From Micromonospora vinacea (GTDB lineage Bacteria > Actinomycetota > Actinomycetes > Mycobacteriales > Micromonosporaceae): a stretch of 64,000 nt of DNA. The notes under the pieces are model-generated. The model saw only the letters and a program-made list of their open reading frames with translations, ran no database searches and was not told the origin of the DNA. The translations under genes were made by a program, and so were the position numbers. Position 1 is the first letter of the stretch. Each line of letters opens with the position of its first letter. Positions 53,827-63,064 of the stretch are shown piece after piece. The stretch covers positions 3,100,001-3,164,000 of the forward strand of contig NZ_JADOTY010000001.1 in assembly GCF_015751785.1 (NCBI RefSeq), in the 5' to 3' direction.

Positions 53827-55875
53827 TTAGCCCACGGTCTGAACGACGTGGGTGAAGTCCGTCGCCGTGGTCCACGCCCCAGACTCGGGGTCGAAGCTGG
53901 CGATCAGCGGCGAGGTGGTGCTCGGTGCCACCACGAAGTTGTAACTGGTCTGCGACTGCAGCCCCATGGTGCCATCGCCCCAGTGATAGAGCCAGAACGA
54001 CTGCGGCGTGCCGAGCGTGGTGGAGTTGGCGATCAACGCGGTCGGGTTGCCGCTGCCGTTGACCGCGCTGGTGACGTAGCGCCAGTTGACGTGGGCCCGC
54101 AGCGCGACGGCGTCATCTCCGAGGTCGAGCATGTCGAACTTCTGTGGGTTGCCGACCGTGGTGCCGTTGGCGATCACCGGCGACGTGGCGCCCGGCGCGG
54201 TCACGATCCGGCTGTTCTTCACCGAGTTCAGGACGACGACAGCCGCCGGCGACGCCCAGATGAACTTCTCCGCTCCACCGATCGCGGTGGCGCTCGCGAC
54301 GAGCGGCAGGTTGCCGCCCGACGGTGCGGTGACGTACTTGCCGTTGATCTTGGCGATCAGGGTTGTCGTGCCGTCGCCGTTCATCACCACCTGGAATCGC
54401 TCCGCGTCGGTGATGGTGCTGGCGTTGGCGATCAATGAGCCGGCGCCACCGGAGGTGGCGCTGACGTACTTGCCGTTTGCCCAGGACCCGAAGGCGATGT
54501 AGCCGGTCCCGGCGCTCACGATGGTGAACTTCTCCAGGTCGCCGATCTGAGCCGGAGGCTGGCTGGCGGTCAGCGGCTGGTTGCCGCCCGACCCCACCGA
54601 GACGGTCTTACCGTTGGCCAGGGAACGCAGGCCGGTGACCTGCGGCACCGCAGTGGTGCCGATGCGCAGCATCACGTCGCTCGTACCGGTGTACGCCGTG
54701 TTGCGGACGACCCGGCGGGTGCCGCCGTAGACGAGATTGTTACGCACCTGCAGGGGCGTCCAGGTCGGGTTCGCCGACAGCGCGAGCGCGGCGGCGCCCG
54801 CGACGTGCGGGCTCGCCATCGAGGTGCCGCTGTACTTGTCGGTTGCCGTGTCGCTGCTGGCCACCGACGACGGGATGTTGTGGCCCGGCGCGTGGATGTC
54901 CACGCACTGGCCGTAGTTGGAGAAGAACGCCCGGAAGTCGACCTCGTCGGTCGCTCCCACAGTGATCGCCGAGGCCGCCCGGGCGGGTGACTGGAGGCAG
55001 GCGTCCTCGTTGTCGTTGCCAGCGGCGACGGAGTACGACACGCCGGAGGCGATGGAGGCCTCCACCGCGGCGTCGATCGTGGCGTTGGCGGCGCCGCCGA
55101 GGCTCATGTTGGCGACGGCCGGCTTCACCGCGTTGGCGGTGACCCAGTCGATGCCGGCCAGCACACCGGCGTAGCTGCCGTTGCCCTCGCAGTCGAGCAC
55201 CCGCACGCCAACCAGCTTGACGGCCTTGGCCACACCGTAGTTGGTGCCGCCGATGGTGCCGGCGACGTGCGTGCCGTGCCCGTTGCAGTCGTTCGCGACC
55301 GTGTCGTTGTCGACGAAGTCGTACCCGTTGCTGGCCCGCCCACCGAACTCCTGGTGGCTGATGCGGATGCCGGTGTCGATGACGTAGGCGTGCACGTTGC
55401 TCGCCGTGTTCGGGTAGGTGTAGCGCTTGTTCAACGGCGCGAAGATCTGGTCCAGGCGGTCCAGGCCCCACGACGGCGTGTTGAGCTGGGTGTCGCTCTT
55501 CGACATCTTGCGGTTCTGCTCCACGTACGCGACCGAGGAGCTGGCGGCCAGCTTCTTGGCCTGCGCCTCGTTCATCCGGGCGGCGAAGCCCCGGATCGTT
55601 CGGCTGTACGTGTGGGAGACGGCGCCGCCGTACTGCCTGGTGAGAGCCTTGGCGCTGGCGCCGACTTCGGCCGGGTCGGCCTTGGTGTCCTTCAGGACCA
55701 CGATGTAGCTGTCCTTGATGGCACCCTTGTCGGCGGACTTGAGGGCCCGCGGCAGCTTCTGCCCGTCCGACGGCGCGGCGTACGCGGCACCGCCACTGGA
55801 GATCGTTGCGGCTGCGACTACGGCGAGGGCGAGCCCTGCCGTGACCGAGCGACCAGCTCGGCGAAGTTGGAACAC
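53827..55875 (-). CDS. Secreted subtilisin-like protease with C-terminal beta-trefoil repeats
   Basis: A 682-residue secreted serine protease. Signal peptide about 1-34; propeptide inhibitor I9 about 55-122 (SYIVVLKDTKADPAEVG); S8 domain about 130-405 with Asp167 (VIDTG), His200 (GHGTHVAG) and Ser352 (GTSMASP). Residues about 410-680 contain six copies of a NGKYVSA...LIANASTI pattern, enough for two beta-trefoils of the fascin/actin-crosslinking kind, likely a sugar-binding unit. The layout resembles secreted proteases of streptomycetes and Micromonospora. It is on the minus strand within the polysaccharide locus. Confidence 0.92.
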   Translation of the reverse strand: MFQLRRAGRSVTAGLALAVVAAATISSGGAAYAAPSDGQKLPRALKSADKGAIKDSYIVVLKDTKADPAEVGASAKALTRQYGGAVSHTYSRTIRGFAARMNEAQAKKLAASSSVAYVEQNRKMSKSDTQLNTPSWGLDRLDQIFAPLNKRYTYPNTASNVHAYVIDTGIRISHQEFGGRASNGYDFVDNDTVANDCNGHGTHVAGTIGGTNYGVAKAVKLVGVRVLDCEGNGSYAGVLAGIDWVTANAVKPAVANMSLGGAANATIDAAVEASIASGVSYSVAAGNDNEDACLQSPARAASAITVGATDEVDFRAFFSNYGQCVDIHAPGHNIPSSVASSDTATDKYSGTSMASPHVAGAAALALSANPTWTPLQVRNNLVYGGTRRVVRNTAYTGTSDVMLRIGTTAVPQVTGLRSLANGKTVSVGSGGNQPLTASQPPAQIGDLEKFTIVSAGTGYIAFGSWANGKYVSATSGGAGSLIANASTITDAERFQVVMNGDGTTTLIAKINGKYVTAPSGGNLPLVASATAIGGAEKFIWASPAAVVVLNSVKNSRIVTAPGATSPVIANGTTVGNPQKFDMLDLGDDAVALRAHVNWRYVTSAVNGSGNPTALIANSTTLGTPQSFWLYHWGDGTMGLQSQTSYNFVVAPSTTSPLIASFDPESGAWTTATDFTHVVQTVG

Positions 55876-56088
55876 GTGAGACTCCCCGTGGGGTCAGCGT
55901 CCAGAACGGACGCACTTGAAGGTCCCCGCCTTTCGGCAGAGACGCAGCCCATCCTCGTTGACCCGTGCCATCGATGGCTCAGCCGTTCGGACTGATTGAT
56001 GGTGAACGCATCGGCGGGCTGATGCGCCGGATCGATTCCATTCACTTCTGCGGAGCGGGGCAGCGCGAAGCGGCCTCAACTGCGTAAA

Positions 56089-56108
56089 GTGCGACAGTAC
56101 TTTCGCAC
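56089..56108. promoter_or_regulatory. Operator-like palindrome upstream of GH25 gene
   Basis: GTGCGA (56089-56094) and TCGCAC (56103-56108) are complementary with an 8-base centre CAGTACTT. It lies in the 319-base divergent gap between the protease and GH25 genes. The rest of the gap holds no gene that I can recognise. Confidence 0.35.
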
Positions 56109-56194
56109 CGGTTCATCCGCCGGTCCGCGCGATGTCGACGTTCGCTGACGAACCGCGAGACGTCGGCTCCTGAGCAAGGAGATTCGGGACACTC

Positions 56195-57079
56195 ATGTCA
56201 CGGAAATGGATTCCGGTGCTGGTCGCCTCGACGCTGGCGGTCAACCTGCTCGGCACCCCGCCGGCGGCGGGCGCGGCGACCTCCCCCGACGGTGGTGGTC
56301 GGGCCATCGCCGGCGGCACTCCGGCAGTCCGGCAGAGCGCGGTGTCCGCGCTGGCCAGCCCGCCTGCCGGCTACACGATCCAGGGCATCGACGTGTCCAG
56401 CCACGACCACAACCTCGGGCCGATCAACTGGGCCGGGGTGGTGGCCGAGGGAAACAAGTTCGTCTACATCAAGGCCACCGAGGGAAACGACTACCTCAAT
56501 CCGTTCTTCAACGGTGACTACACAGCGGCGAAGGCGGCGGGTCTCTTCGTCGGCGCCTACCACTTCGCCCGCCCGGACGGGCGCGACCCGGTGGGTGAGG
56601 CCAACTACTTCATCGACAACATGCGGTGGGCGAAGGACTCCCGCACGCTGGTGCCGATGCTCGACTTCGAGTGGCCGTACTGGGCCGGCGCCCCGACCTG
56701 CTACGGGCTGACCCCGGCGGAGTTGACCAACTGGGTGCGGGTGTTCACCGACCAGGTCAAGGCCCGTATCGGTCGACCGATGATGATCTACACGAACACC
56801 AACTTCTGGAACCCGTGCACCAACAGCGACGCCTCCTTCGGCGGTCTCCTGTTGGACATCGCCGGCTACACCACGAGCCGGCCTCCGCTGCCCGCCGGCT
56901 GGGCCACCGAGACCATCTGGCAGTACGCGCCCGGCGATCCGTCCCAGCCCGGCAACTACAGCAAGAACGTCCTCAAGGGCGACTACGCGAGCCTGACCCG
57001 GCTCACCAGCCCCGAGGTCAGTATCGCGCCTCCCGGCCCACGGATGCCTCGCCGGCCGATCGCGCCGAAGCTTCGTTGA
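56195..57079 (+). CDS. Secreted GH25 lysozyme
   Basis: A 294-residue secreted muramidase. Signal peptide about 1-27 (VASTLAVNLLGTPPAAGAA). The GH25 domain (about 62-260) has GIDVSSHD (first Asp), FVYIKATEG, VGAYHFARPDGRDP and the catalytic MLDFEWPYW (Asp-x-Glu), ending in IWQYAPGDPSQPGNYSKNVLKGD. A basic Pro/Arg tail (PPGPRMPRRPIAPKLR) may bind the wall polymer. AAGGAG lies 13 bases before the ATG, rather far. It would cut glycan strands of peptidoglycan. Confidence 0.93.
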   Translation: MSRKWIPVLVASTLAVNLLGTPPAAGAATSPDGGGRAIAGGTPAVRQSAVSALASPPAGYTIQGIDVSSHDHNLGPINWAGVVAEGNKFVYIKATEGNDYLNPFFNGDYTAAKAAGLFVGAYHFARPDGRDPVGEANYFIDNMRWAKDSRTLVPMLDFEWPYWAGAPTCYGLTPAELTNWVRVFTDQVKARIGRPMMIYTNTNFWNPCTNSDASFGGLLLDIAGYTTSRPPLPAGWATETIWQYAPGDPSQPGNYSKNVLKGDYASLTRLTSPEVSIAPPGPRMPRRPIAPKLR

Positions 57080-57088
57080 TCGGCGCGA
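57060..57088 (+). terminator. Hairpin overlapping GH25 stop codon
   Basis: Arms TCGCGCCGA (57060-57068) and TCGGCGCGA (57080-57088) pair over 9 bases; the stop codon at 57077-57079 lies in the loop. It probably ends the GH25 transcript. Confidence 0.55.
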
Positions 57089-57217
57089 CAACGGTCCGGA
57101 ACGTCGCCACCAATTCATTACCCCGACACTTTGCCGTCGGGCAATTGCGAGCCTGCGCCGGCGGGTCCGACCAGCCTGTCCGCTAGTCTCCACGCAACAT
57201 CAGGGGTGGGAGAATTG

Positions 57218-58702
57218 GTGCGCGCCGGAAAGAACGAGGTGGCTCCCTTCAGCATCGGTTTTGCCGTGATGCTGGTGGTTGCCGGTTATTCGTTGACAAG
57301 TGTTCCGCTCGACTGGGACGAGGGCGCGACGCTTTCCGCGGCGACCCGGTCGTTCGGCGAGCTGCTCGAGCTGGCCAGCTACAAGGACGCGGTCATCACG
57401 CCCTTCTACCTGGTGCTCCACGTGCTGGTCACGGTCTTCGGCGAGTCCGATGTGGTCCTGCGCCTGCCCTCGCTCCTGGCGATGGCCCTCGGCGCCGGCG
57501 TGACCGCCGAGATCGGTCGGCGGGTGGCCGGGCCGGCCGCCGGAATCCTGGCCGGCATCATCTGCTCGGCGATCCCCAGCCTGGTGTTCTTCGCCCACAC
57601 GGCCCGGCCGTACGCGTTCGCCTTCCTCTTCGCGACGCTCTCGTCCCTGCTGCTGCTCACTGCCGTGGCGTCGCCCTCCCGGTGGCGGTGGGCGGGGTAC
57701 GGGCTCTGTCTGGCGCTCACCGGGGTCTTCCACCTGGTCGCGCTCTCCGTGCTGGCCGCACACGCGGTGATCCTGGCGCTGGCGTGGTGGCCGGAGCGGG
57801 ATCGCCGGCTGTGGCGGGCGGTTCCGGCGATAGCCGCCGCTCTGGTGGTCGTGTCACCGCTCATTTGGCTGGGCCGCAGCCAGCGGTACTCCCAGCTGCA
57901 CTGGGTGCAGACACCGACCTGGAAGACGGTCGGCGCGCTGCCCGGTGACGTCGCCTTCAGTCCGGTGGTGGGTTACCTGCTGGTGCTGCTCGCCGCCGCT
58001 GCCTACTTCGCCGTGCCGACCCGCCGGTACGTCGAGCTGGTCGTCCTCAGCACGGTGCCGGTCGTGGTGGTCATCGGGGCTTCGCTGATCGCACCGGTGT
58101 GGGTGCCGCGGTACGGCATCTTCCTGCTCGCGCCGGTTGCGGTGCTGGCGGCCGCGACCGTCACCACCTCGCGCCTGCGTGCGGTGGCCGTGCTGCCGTG
58201 GGTCGTCCGCGCGGTGGCGGTCGTGGCAGCGCTGGTGCTCCTCTCCCTGCCGGTGCAGAAGTCGGTGCGGCAGACGCACGACGCGCCGGACACCCGCGGC
58301 ATGGCCGCCGCCATCCACGACAACGTTGCCAGCGGTGATGTCGTCGTCTACACCGACTTCGCCTGGTCGATGCGGCCGACGCTCACCCACTACCTGAGCC
58401 AGCTGGACTGGGCGCCGGCGGTCCAGCCGCCGGACATCCTGATGAAGCAGACGGCGGCCAGCAACGGGACGCTGGAGGCGACCGAGTTCATCGACATTCA
58501 GGGCAGGCTGGCCAAGGCCGACCGCATCTGGCTCATCGGTCCGGCCGCTGGTGTCTACGGGGCGGCAGAGGACCCCCTCTCCGCCCCCGGTTGGAAGATC
58601 AAGTACATCCGGCAGCACTACGAGGTGCGGCAGACCTACACGTTCGAGACCGGTCGAGCGGTGCTGCTCGGGGCGCGCGGCGGGTCGACCGTCACCCAGT
58701 AG
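57218..58702 (+). CDS. GT39/GT-C type membrane glycosyltransferase
   Basis: A 494-residue protein with about ten helices, of the dolichyl-phosphate-mannose / ArnT-like group. The catalytic acidic pair is LDWDEG (Asp34-Glu35) in the first outer loop; FVLHVLVTVFGESDVVLRLPSLL and the C-terminal outer domain follow. It uses lipid-linked sugars on the outer face of the membrane. GGGAG at 57208-57212 lies 5 bases before the GTG at 57218. It may add a sugar to the wall polymer, to lipids or to proteins of this locus. Confidence 0.85.
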   Translation: MRAGKNEVAPFSIGFAVMLVVAGYSLTSVPLDWDEGATLSAATRSFGELLELASYKDAVITPFYLVLHVLVTVFGESDVVLRLPSLLAMALGAGVTAEIGRRVAGPAAGILAGIICSAIPSLVFFAHTARPYAFAFLFATLSSLLLLTAVASPSRWRWAGYGLCLALTGVFHLVALSVLAAHAVILALAWWPERDRRLWRAVPAIAAALVVVSPLIWLGRSQRYSQLHWVQTPTWKTVGALPGDVAFSPVVGYLLVLLAAAAYFAVPTRRYVELVVLSTVPVVVVIGASLIAPVWVPRYGIFLLAPVAVLAAATVTTSRLRAVAVLPWVVRAVAVVAALVLLSLPVQKSVRQTHDAPDTRGMAAAIHDNVASGDVVVYTDFAWSMRPTLTHYLSQLDWAPAVQPPDILMKQTAASNGTLEATEFIDIQGRLAKADRIWLIGPAAGVYGAAEDPLSAPGWKIKYIRQHYEVRQTYTFETGRAVLLGARGGSTVTQ

Positions 58703-58801
58703 GGCCGGCCCTCACCCACGCCGGCTCGGGCTCCGCGAGGTATGGGTGGAAATCAGACCCGTGGCTCGACCGTGTCATCGACGTCGCATACATTTGTTGC
58801 C

Positions 58802-60070
58802 ATGGCCGACGATCTCGCGTTGCTACTGCGCCGCGCCGGTTTCGGCCCCACCGCCGCTGAGTTGGCCGCGGCGAAGAAGGCAGGGTACGAAGCGACACTC
58901 GCCGCGCTCACGGCGCCGACAGCGCCGGACGTGGGAGCCTCGCTGGCCCCCGTGCCCGTTCTGGGCCCGGATCCCTTCTTCAGGCTGTCGAACCCGACCG
59001 CCGCGCAGCGCGCCAAGGCGAGCGAGGAGCGTTGGGAGCAGACGCAGCGGATCACCCAGTGGTGGCTGGACCGCCTCACGGTGGCCGATCACCAGACCCG
59101 CGAGAAGCTGTGGTTCTTCTGGCACGGACACTGGGCCACCTCGGTGCGGAAGGTGATGCGGCCACAACTGATGCTGTTGCAGCACCGGAATCTGCGCAGC
59201 TCGCTCGACTTCGCCGTGATGGCGCACAAGATGATCACGGACCCGGCCCTCGTCTTCTGGCTCGACGGCGAATCCAACACACGGACCGCCCCCAACGAGA
59301 ACCTCGGCCGCGAGTTGATGGAACTCTTCATGCTCGGCATCGGCCGGTACTCCGAACGGGACGTGAAGGCCGCGGGTCGTGCGCTGACCGGCTGGCGGAT
59401 CGATTACGACGGCGCCCGCACTTACTTCAGCCCCGCCTGGCACGACAACGGGGCGAAGACGATTCTCGGCGAGACGAAGAACTTCAACGCCCACTCGCTC
59501 GTCGACTTCCTGCTCAAGCAGGACCGGTGCGCCGCCTATATCGCCGAGCGGCTGTGGTTCCGCTACGCCTCGTCGAGCGACCCGATTCCGAAGTCCACCC
59601 GGGACGCCATGGTGGCCGTCTTTCCCAACTCGATGTCGATGCTGCGGAAACTCTTCGAGGATGAGGCGTTCCGCGCCACCGCCGGCAAGCTGGTGAAGCA
59701 GCCGACCGAGTGGTTCGTCGGCGCGATGCGGCATCTGGGGCTGCGGCCAGGGGAACTGTCCGACGAGATGTCGACATACGTCCTCAATGGTCTCGAGCGG
59801 TTGGGCCAGCTGCCGTTCGCGCCTCCCAGCGTCGAGGGTTGGCCGGCCGGCGCGGAGTGGCTGACCGTGGGGGCGGCGCAGGCCCGCCTGAACTTCGCAG
59901 GTCGGATCGCCCAGTTGGTGCCGGCCCAACGGCTGACCCCGGAGGACGTGGCGCACGTGCTCACCATCGAGACCTGGACCAACAGGACGTACTCGGTCCT
60001 GAAGGCCACCACCGACCCGCAGCGGCTGTTGACCCTCGGGTTGGCGAGCCCGGAATACCTGGTGACGTGA
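58802..60070 (+). CDS. DUF1800 protein
   Basis: A 422-residue helical protein of the DUF1800 family. ADDLALLLRRAGFGPT is the usual N-terminus; LWFFWHGHW, NENLGRELMELFMLGIGRYSE and PSVEGWPAGAEWLT are conserved. The start at 58802 has no ribosome-binding site; an ATG at 58742 would add 20 residues. The family almost always pairs with DUF1501, as here. No enzyme activity is known. No signal peptide was seen, though its partner has a Tat signal, so export as a complex is possible. Confidence 0.85.
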   Translation: MADDLALLLRRAGFGPTAAELAAAKKAGYEATLAALTAPTAPDVGASLAPVPVLGPDPFFRLSNPTAAQRAKASEERWEQTQRITQWWLDRLTVADHQTREKLWFFWHGHWATSVRKVMRPQLMLLQHRNLRSSLDFAVMAHKMITDPALVFWLDGESNTRTAPNENLGRELMELFMLGIGRYSERDVKAAGRALTGWRIDYDGARTYFSPAWHDNGAKTILGETKNFNAHSLVDFLLKQDRCAAYIAERLWFRYASSSDPIPKSTRDAMVAVFPNSMSMLRKLFEDEAFRATAGKLVKQPTEWFVGAMRHLGLRPGELSDEMSTYVLNGLERLGQLPFAPPSVEGWPAGAEWLTVGAAQARLNFAGRIAQLVPAQRLTPEDVAHVLTIETWTNRTYSVLKATTDPQRLLTLGLASPEYLVT

Positions 60071-60071
60071 C

Positions 60072-61334
60072 ATGGATGCAGTGACCCGGCGCAGATTCCT
60101 GCTGGCCTCGGGGGTTGCCGGCGGCAGCGCCCTGGTCGCCGGTGCGGCGAAATTGAGCCTGGGAGGTCTGCTGCGGACCGCCAGTGAGGCGTCCGCCAGC
60201 GAAGACCACCGAAAAACGTCCAAGCTGGTCATCGTCACGCTCTACGGCGGCAACGACGGCCTCAACACGGTCGTCCCGTACGCAAGCCCGGCCTACTACG
60301 CGGCCCGCCCCGAACTGGCCTACGAGCCGGAGCGGGTGCTTCGTCTCGACGACGCGCTGGGGCTGAACCCGATGCTCAAGGGCTTGAGTTCGCTGTGGGG
60401 TGAGCAGCGGTTGGCGGTCGTCCTCGGAGCGGGCTACCCGAAACCGGATCGCAGTCACTTCCGCTCCATGGACATCTGGCAGAGCGCGTCGCCCAGCGGT
60501 CCGACCAGTTCGGGGTGGGTGGGCCGATGGTTGGACGGCACCAAGGCCGCGCCCGAGGCCGCGGTCAGCTTCGAGCCCATGCTTCCGCCCCTCCTCGCCG
60601 GTGAGACCCGTACGGGGGCCTGCGTGAGCGTCGGCGGGCTCAAGCTGCCGCCCGGAGTAACAGCGGACATGGTCGGGGCGCTGGGGCACCGGGAGCCGAA
60701 CGAGTCGGAGCTGCAGGCGCGGGCCGCGGACGCCTACGCCAACCTCATCAACATCGACAAGCTCATCCAACATGCCGAGGCCGTCAGCGCTCCGCCGGAG
60801 GCCACCGTCCAACCCGACAGCCCCGCGACGAGTACGGGTGGGTCGAACGTCCTCTCCGCACAGCTGTCGCGGGTGGCGCAGTGTGTCGAGGCCGGGGTCC
60901 CCACCCGGGTGTACTCGGTGAGCCTCGGTGGGTTCGACACGCACGCCTCGGAGCGGGTCGGGCACGAGTTCCTGCTGCGTCAACTCGACCAGGCGCTGGC
61001 CAGCTTCGCTCGTCGGCTGTCGGGCACCGAGGCCGGTCGACAGGTCACCACTGTCGTCTACAGCGAGTTCGGCCGGCGGGTCCGGGCGAATGCCTCTGAC
61101 GGCACCGACCACGGAACCGCCGGCCCTGTTCTCGTGCTGGGTTCCCAGGTCGCCGGCGGGCTCTACGGGGAGCAGCCGAGCCTGACCGACCTGGACGACG
61201 GTGACCTCAAGGCGACGACGGACTTCCGAGACGTCATCGGCACCCTGCTGGCCTCGGTGTTGCAGGCCGATCCGGCGCGCTACGTCGGCGGCGGATACCA
61301 GCCGAGGATGCTCCCGTTCCTCGTCCGCGACTGA
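60072..61334 (+). CDS. DUF1501 protein with Tat signal
   Basis: A 420-residue protein of the DUF1501 family, distant relatives of alkaline phosphatases and sulfatases. The twin-arginine motif RRRFLLASG (6-14) precedes a hydrophobic stretch, so it is folded before export. YGGNDGLNTVVPY, GLSSLWGEQRLAVVLGAGYP, RSHFRSMDIWQS, GGFDTHASE and EFGRRVRANASDGTDHGTAGPVLVLG have the family's metal-type Asp and His residues. It starts 2 bases after the DUF1800 stop, so they are coupled. A hydrolase acting on an outer polymer is plausible but unproven. Confidence 0.88.
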   Translation: MDAVTRRRFLLASGVAGGSALVAGAAKLSLGGLLRTASEASASEDHRKTSKLVIVTLYGGNDGLNTVVPYASPAYYAARPELAYEPERVLRLDDALGLNPMLKGLSSLWGEQRLAVVLGAGYPKPDRSHFRSMDIWQSASPSGPTSSGWVGRWLDGTKAAPEAAVSFEPMLPPLLAGETRTGACVSVGGLKLPPGVTADMVGALGHREPNESELQARAADAYANLINIDKLIQHAEAVSAPPEATVQPDSPATSTGGSNVLSAQLSRVAQCVEAGVPTRVYSVSLGGFDTHASERVGHEFLLRQLDQALASFARRLSGTEAGRQVTTVVYSEFGRRVRANASDGTDHGTAGPVLVLGSQVAGGLYGEQPSLTDLDDGDLKATTDFRDVIGTLLASVLQADPARYVGGGYQPRMLPFLVRD

Positions 61335-61356
61335 CTGTCACGACCGGGCCGGCCGT

Positions 61357-61378
61357 TGGTGGCCGTCAGCGGCCACCA
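61357..61378. terminator. Short hairpin between convergent genes
   Basis: TGGTGGCC (61357-61364) and GGCCACCA (61371-61378) pair across a 6-base loop containing the stop of the minus-strand sugar transferase gene. Confidence 0.5.
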
Positions 61379-62952
61379 CCGCGGAACACCTCAGCGACAG
61401 TCCGGAGCACCACCTTGACGTCGAGCCAGAGCGACCAGTTCTCGATGTAGTAGTTGTCGAACCTCGCCCGGTCGGAGATCGGGGTGTCGCCGCGGAGGCC
61501 ACTGACCTGCGCGAGCCCGGTGAGGCCGACGGGCACCCGGTGCCGCATCGCGTAGTTCGGGTACTCGGCGGAGAACTTCTCCACGAAGTGCGGCCGCTCC
61601 GGTCGGGGCCCGACCACGCTCATCTCACCGCGCACGATGTTCCACAGCTGCGGCAGCTCGTCCAGGGACGTACGGCGCATGAACCGCCCGATCGGGCCGA
61701 CCCGCCGGTCGTGCGCGATGGACCAGTTGGTCTGCGACTCCTGCTCGTCCACCGGGCGCATCGACCGGAACTTGATGACGTTGAACGGCTTGCCGTACCG
61801 GCCGATCCGCTCCTGGTAGAAGAAGATGCCGCGACCGCCGTCGATGAACGTGGCGATGGCGCAGAGCAGCAGCACCGGGCTCAGAAGGATGAGCGCCAGC
61901 GTGGCGACGAGGACGTCGGAGGCCCGCTTGATGGCCCAGCGCGGCCCGGACAGGGTCGTGTCGCCGATCTTGGCGATCGGGATGGCACCGATGTGGTCGG
62001 GGTATCCGGCCTGGGACCGGGACCCCCACAGCCGCGGCACCACCCAGAGGTCGCAGCGCGAGGTGTTGGGCTGGAGCAGTGTCGCGATCAGGGTGGACTC
62101 CGTGCAGTCCGGGTCGGCGATGACCAGGACGTCGCAGTTCAGCAGCCGAACCAGTTGTTCGACGTTGTCGAGGGTGCCGAGCAGCGGGACCGCGCCGGAG
62201 TCCTGACGGGACGCCGCGTCGACGCAACCGACGAAGCGCAGACCGTACTGGGGGTAGCGCCGCAGCAGTCGGGCCAGCTCCACGCCGATCGGACCGCTGC
62301 CGATGATGATGGCGTTGTGCTCCACCCACCGCCGCCGACGCGCGACGATGGTGAACTTCCGGCTGAGCGCACGACCAGCGATCACCAACGCCGCGGAGAG
62401 CGCGACCCCACGCATGAAGCTGGTCACGTACTCCACCGAGGCGTGCCGTTCGGCCGCGATGATGGCCACCACCGCGGCCGAAGCCAGCAGTCGCCCGCAG
62501 AGGATCGGCAGTTCGTCGAGGATGCTGACGTGCCGGCGGGCCCGGTAGAGCCCGCCCGCCGCGAAGATCGCCACCGTGAGCGCGGCGTTTGCCAGCGTCC
62601 CGCGCCAGTAGTTCTGGGTCAGCAGCAGCGGAGTCAGCAGCGCCACGACATCGACGGGAGCCGTCATCATCCAGGCGCGCAGGAAACGAGTGCCGGTCGA
62701 GGCCCTGGAGCTGGCGTAGGGCAGCACCGCTGTCGTGTCGAGACCGGGGACCATCGCCGCCTTGACCGCCGGGTCGGGTCGCTCGACGCGGGGCATGGCG
62801 GCGACTGTTGGCGCGTCGTTCGCCGGCTCGTCCCCTGCTGCCGCCCGTTGTGGAGTCGCCTGTAGTGGCGCCGCCTGTTGCTGCGGCACCACAGGTTGCT
62901 GCGCGGCCCCCTCAGGCGTGCTCGAATAACTGACCGCCGAATGGCGTGACAT
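61366..62952 (-). CDS. Polyprenyl-phosphate glycosylphosphotransferase (WbaP/CpsE type)
   Basis: A 528-residue membrane enzyme that starts repeat-unit synthesis by moving a sugar phosphate from a nucleotide sugar to undecaprenyl phosphate. An N-terminal 100-residue Ala/Pro/Gln-rich cytosolic stretch precedes four helices, then a CoA-binding-like domain (IIIGSGPIGVELARLL), a fifth helix and the catalytic domain (KRASDVLVATLALILLSP, FYQERIGRYGKPFNVIKFRSM, RRTSLDELPQLWNIVRGEMSVVGPRPE). It faces away from the main run, beside the LCP gene. Confidence 0.95.
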   Translation of the reverse strand: MSRHSAVSYSSTPEGAAQQPVVPQQQAAPLQATPQRAAAGDEPANDAPTVAAMPRVERPDPAVKAAMVPGLDTTAVLPYASSRASTGTRFLRAWMMTAPVDVVALLTPLLLTQNYWRGTLANAALTVAIFAAGGLYRARRHVSILDELPILCGRLLASAAVVAIIAAERHASVEYVTSFMRGVALSAALVIAGRALSRKFTIVARRRRWVEHNAIIIGSGPIGVELARLLRRYPQYGLRFVGCVDAASRQDSGAVPLLGTLDNVEQLVRLLNCDVLVIADPDCTESTLIATLLQPNTSRCDLWVVPRLWGSRSQAGYPDHIGAIPIAKIGDTTLSGPRWAIKRASDVLVATLALILLSPVLLLCAIATFIDGGRGIFFYQERIGRYGKPFNVIKFRSMRPVDEQESQTNWSIAHDRRVGPIGRFMRRTSLDELPQLWNIVRGEMSVVGPRPERPHFVEKFSAEYPNYAMRHRVPVGLTGLAQVSGLRGDTPISDRARFDNYYIENWSLWLDVKVVLRTVAEVFRGGGR

Positions 62953-63064
62953 GATCGATTCCTCCCCCGTGACTACCCTCGGCCTTACATGTCGCGCCTT
63001 CGGGCGATCGCAGGATATGAGCCGCTCAGCTGCGCCGCCAGAGCCGGATGGACAGTTGGATGCC

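Noticed and set aside
55876..56194. c-di-AMP (ydaO-type) riboswitch upstream of the GH25 lysozyme
   Set aside because: Such elements often precede wall hydrolase genes in actinobacteria, but I could not find the conserved core or matching helices here.
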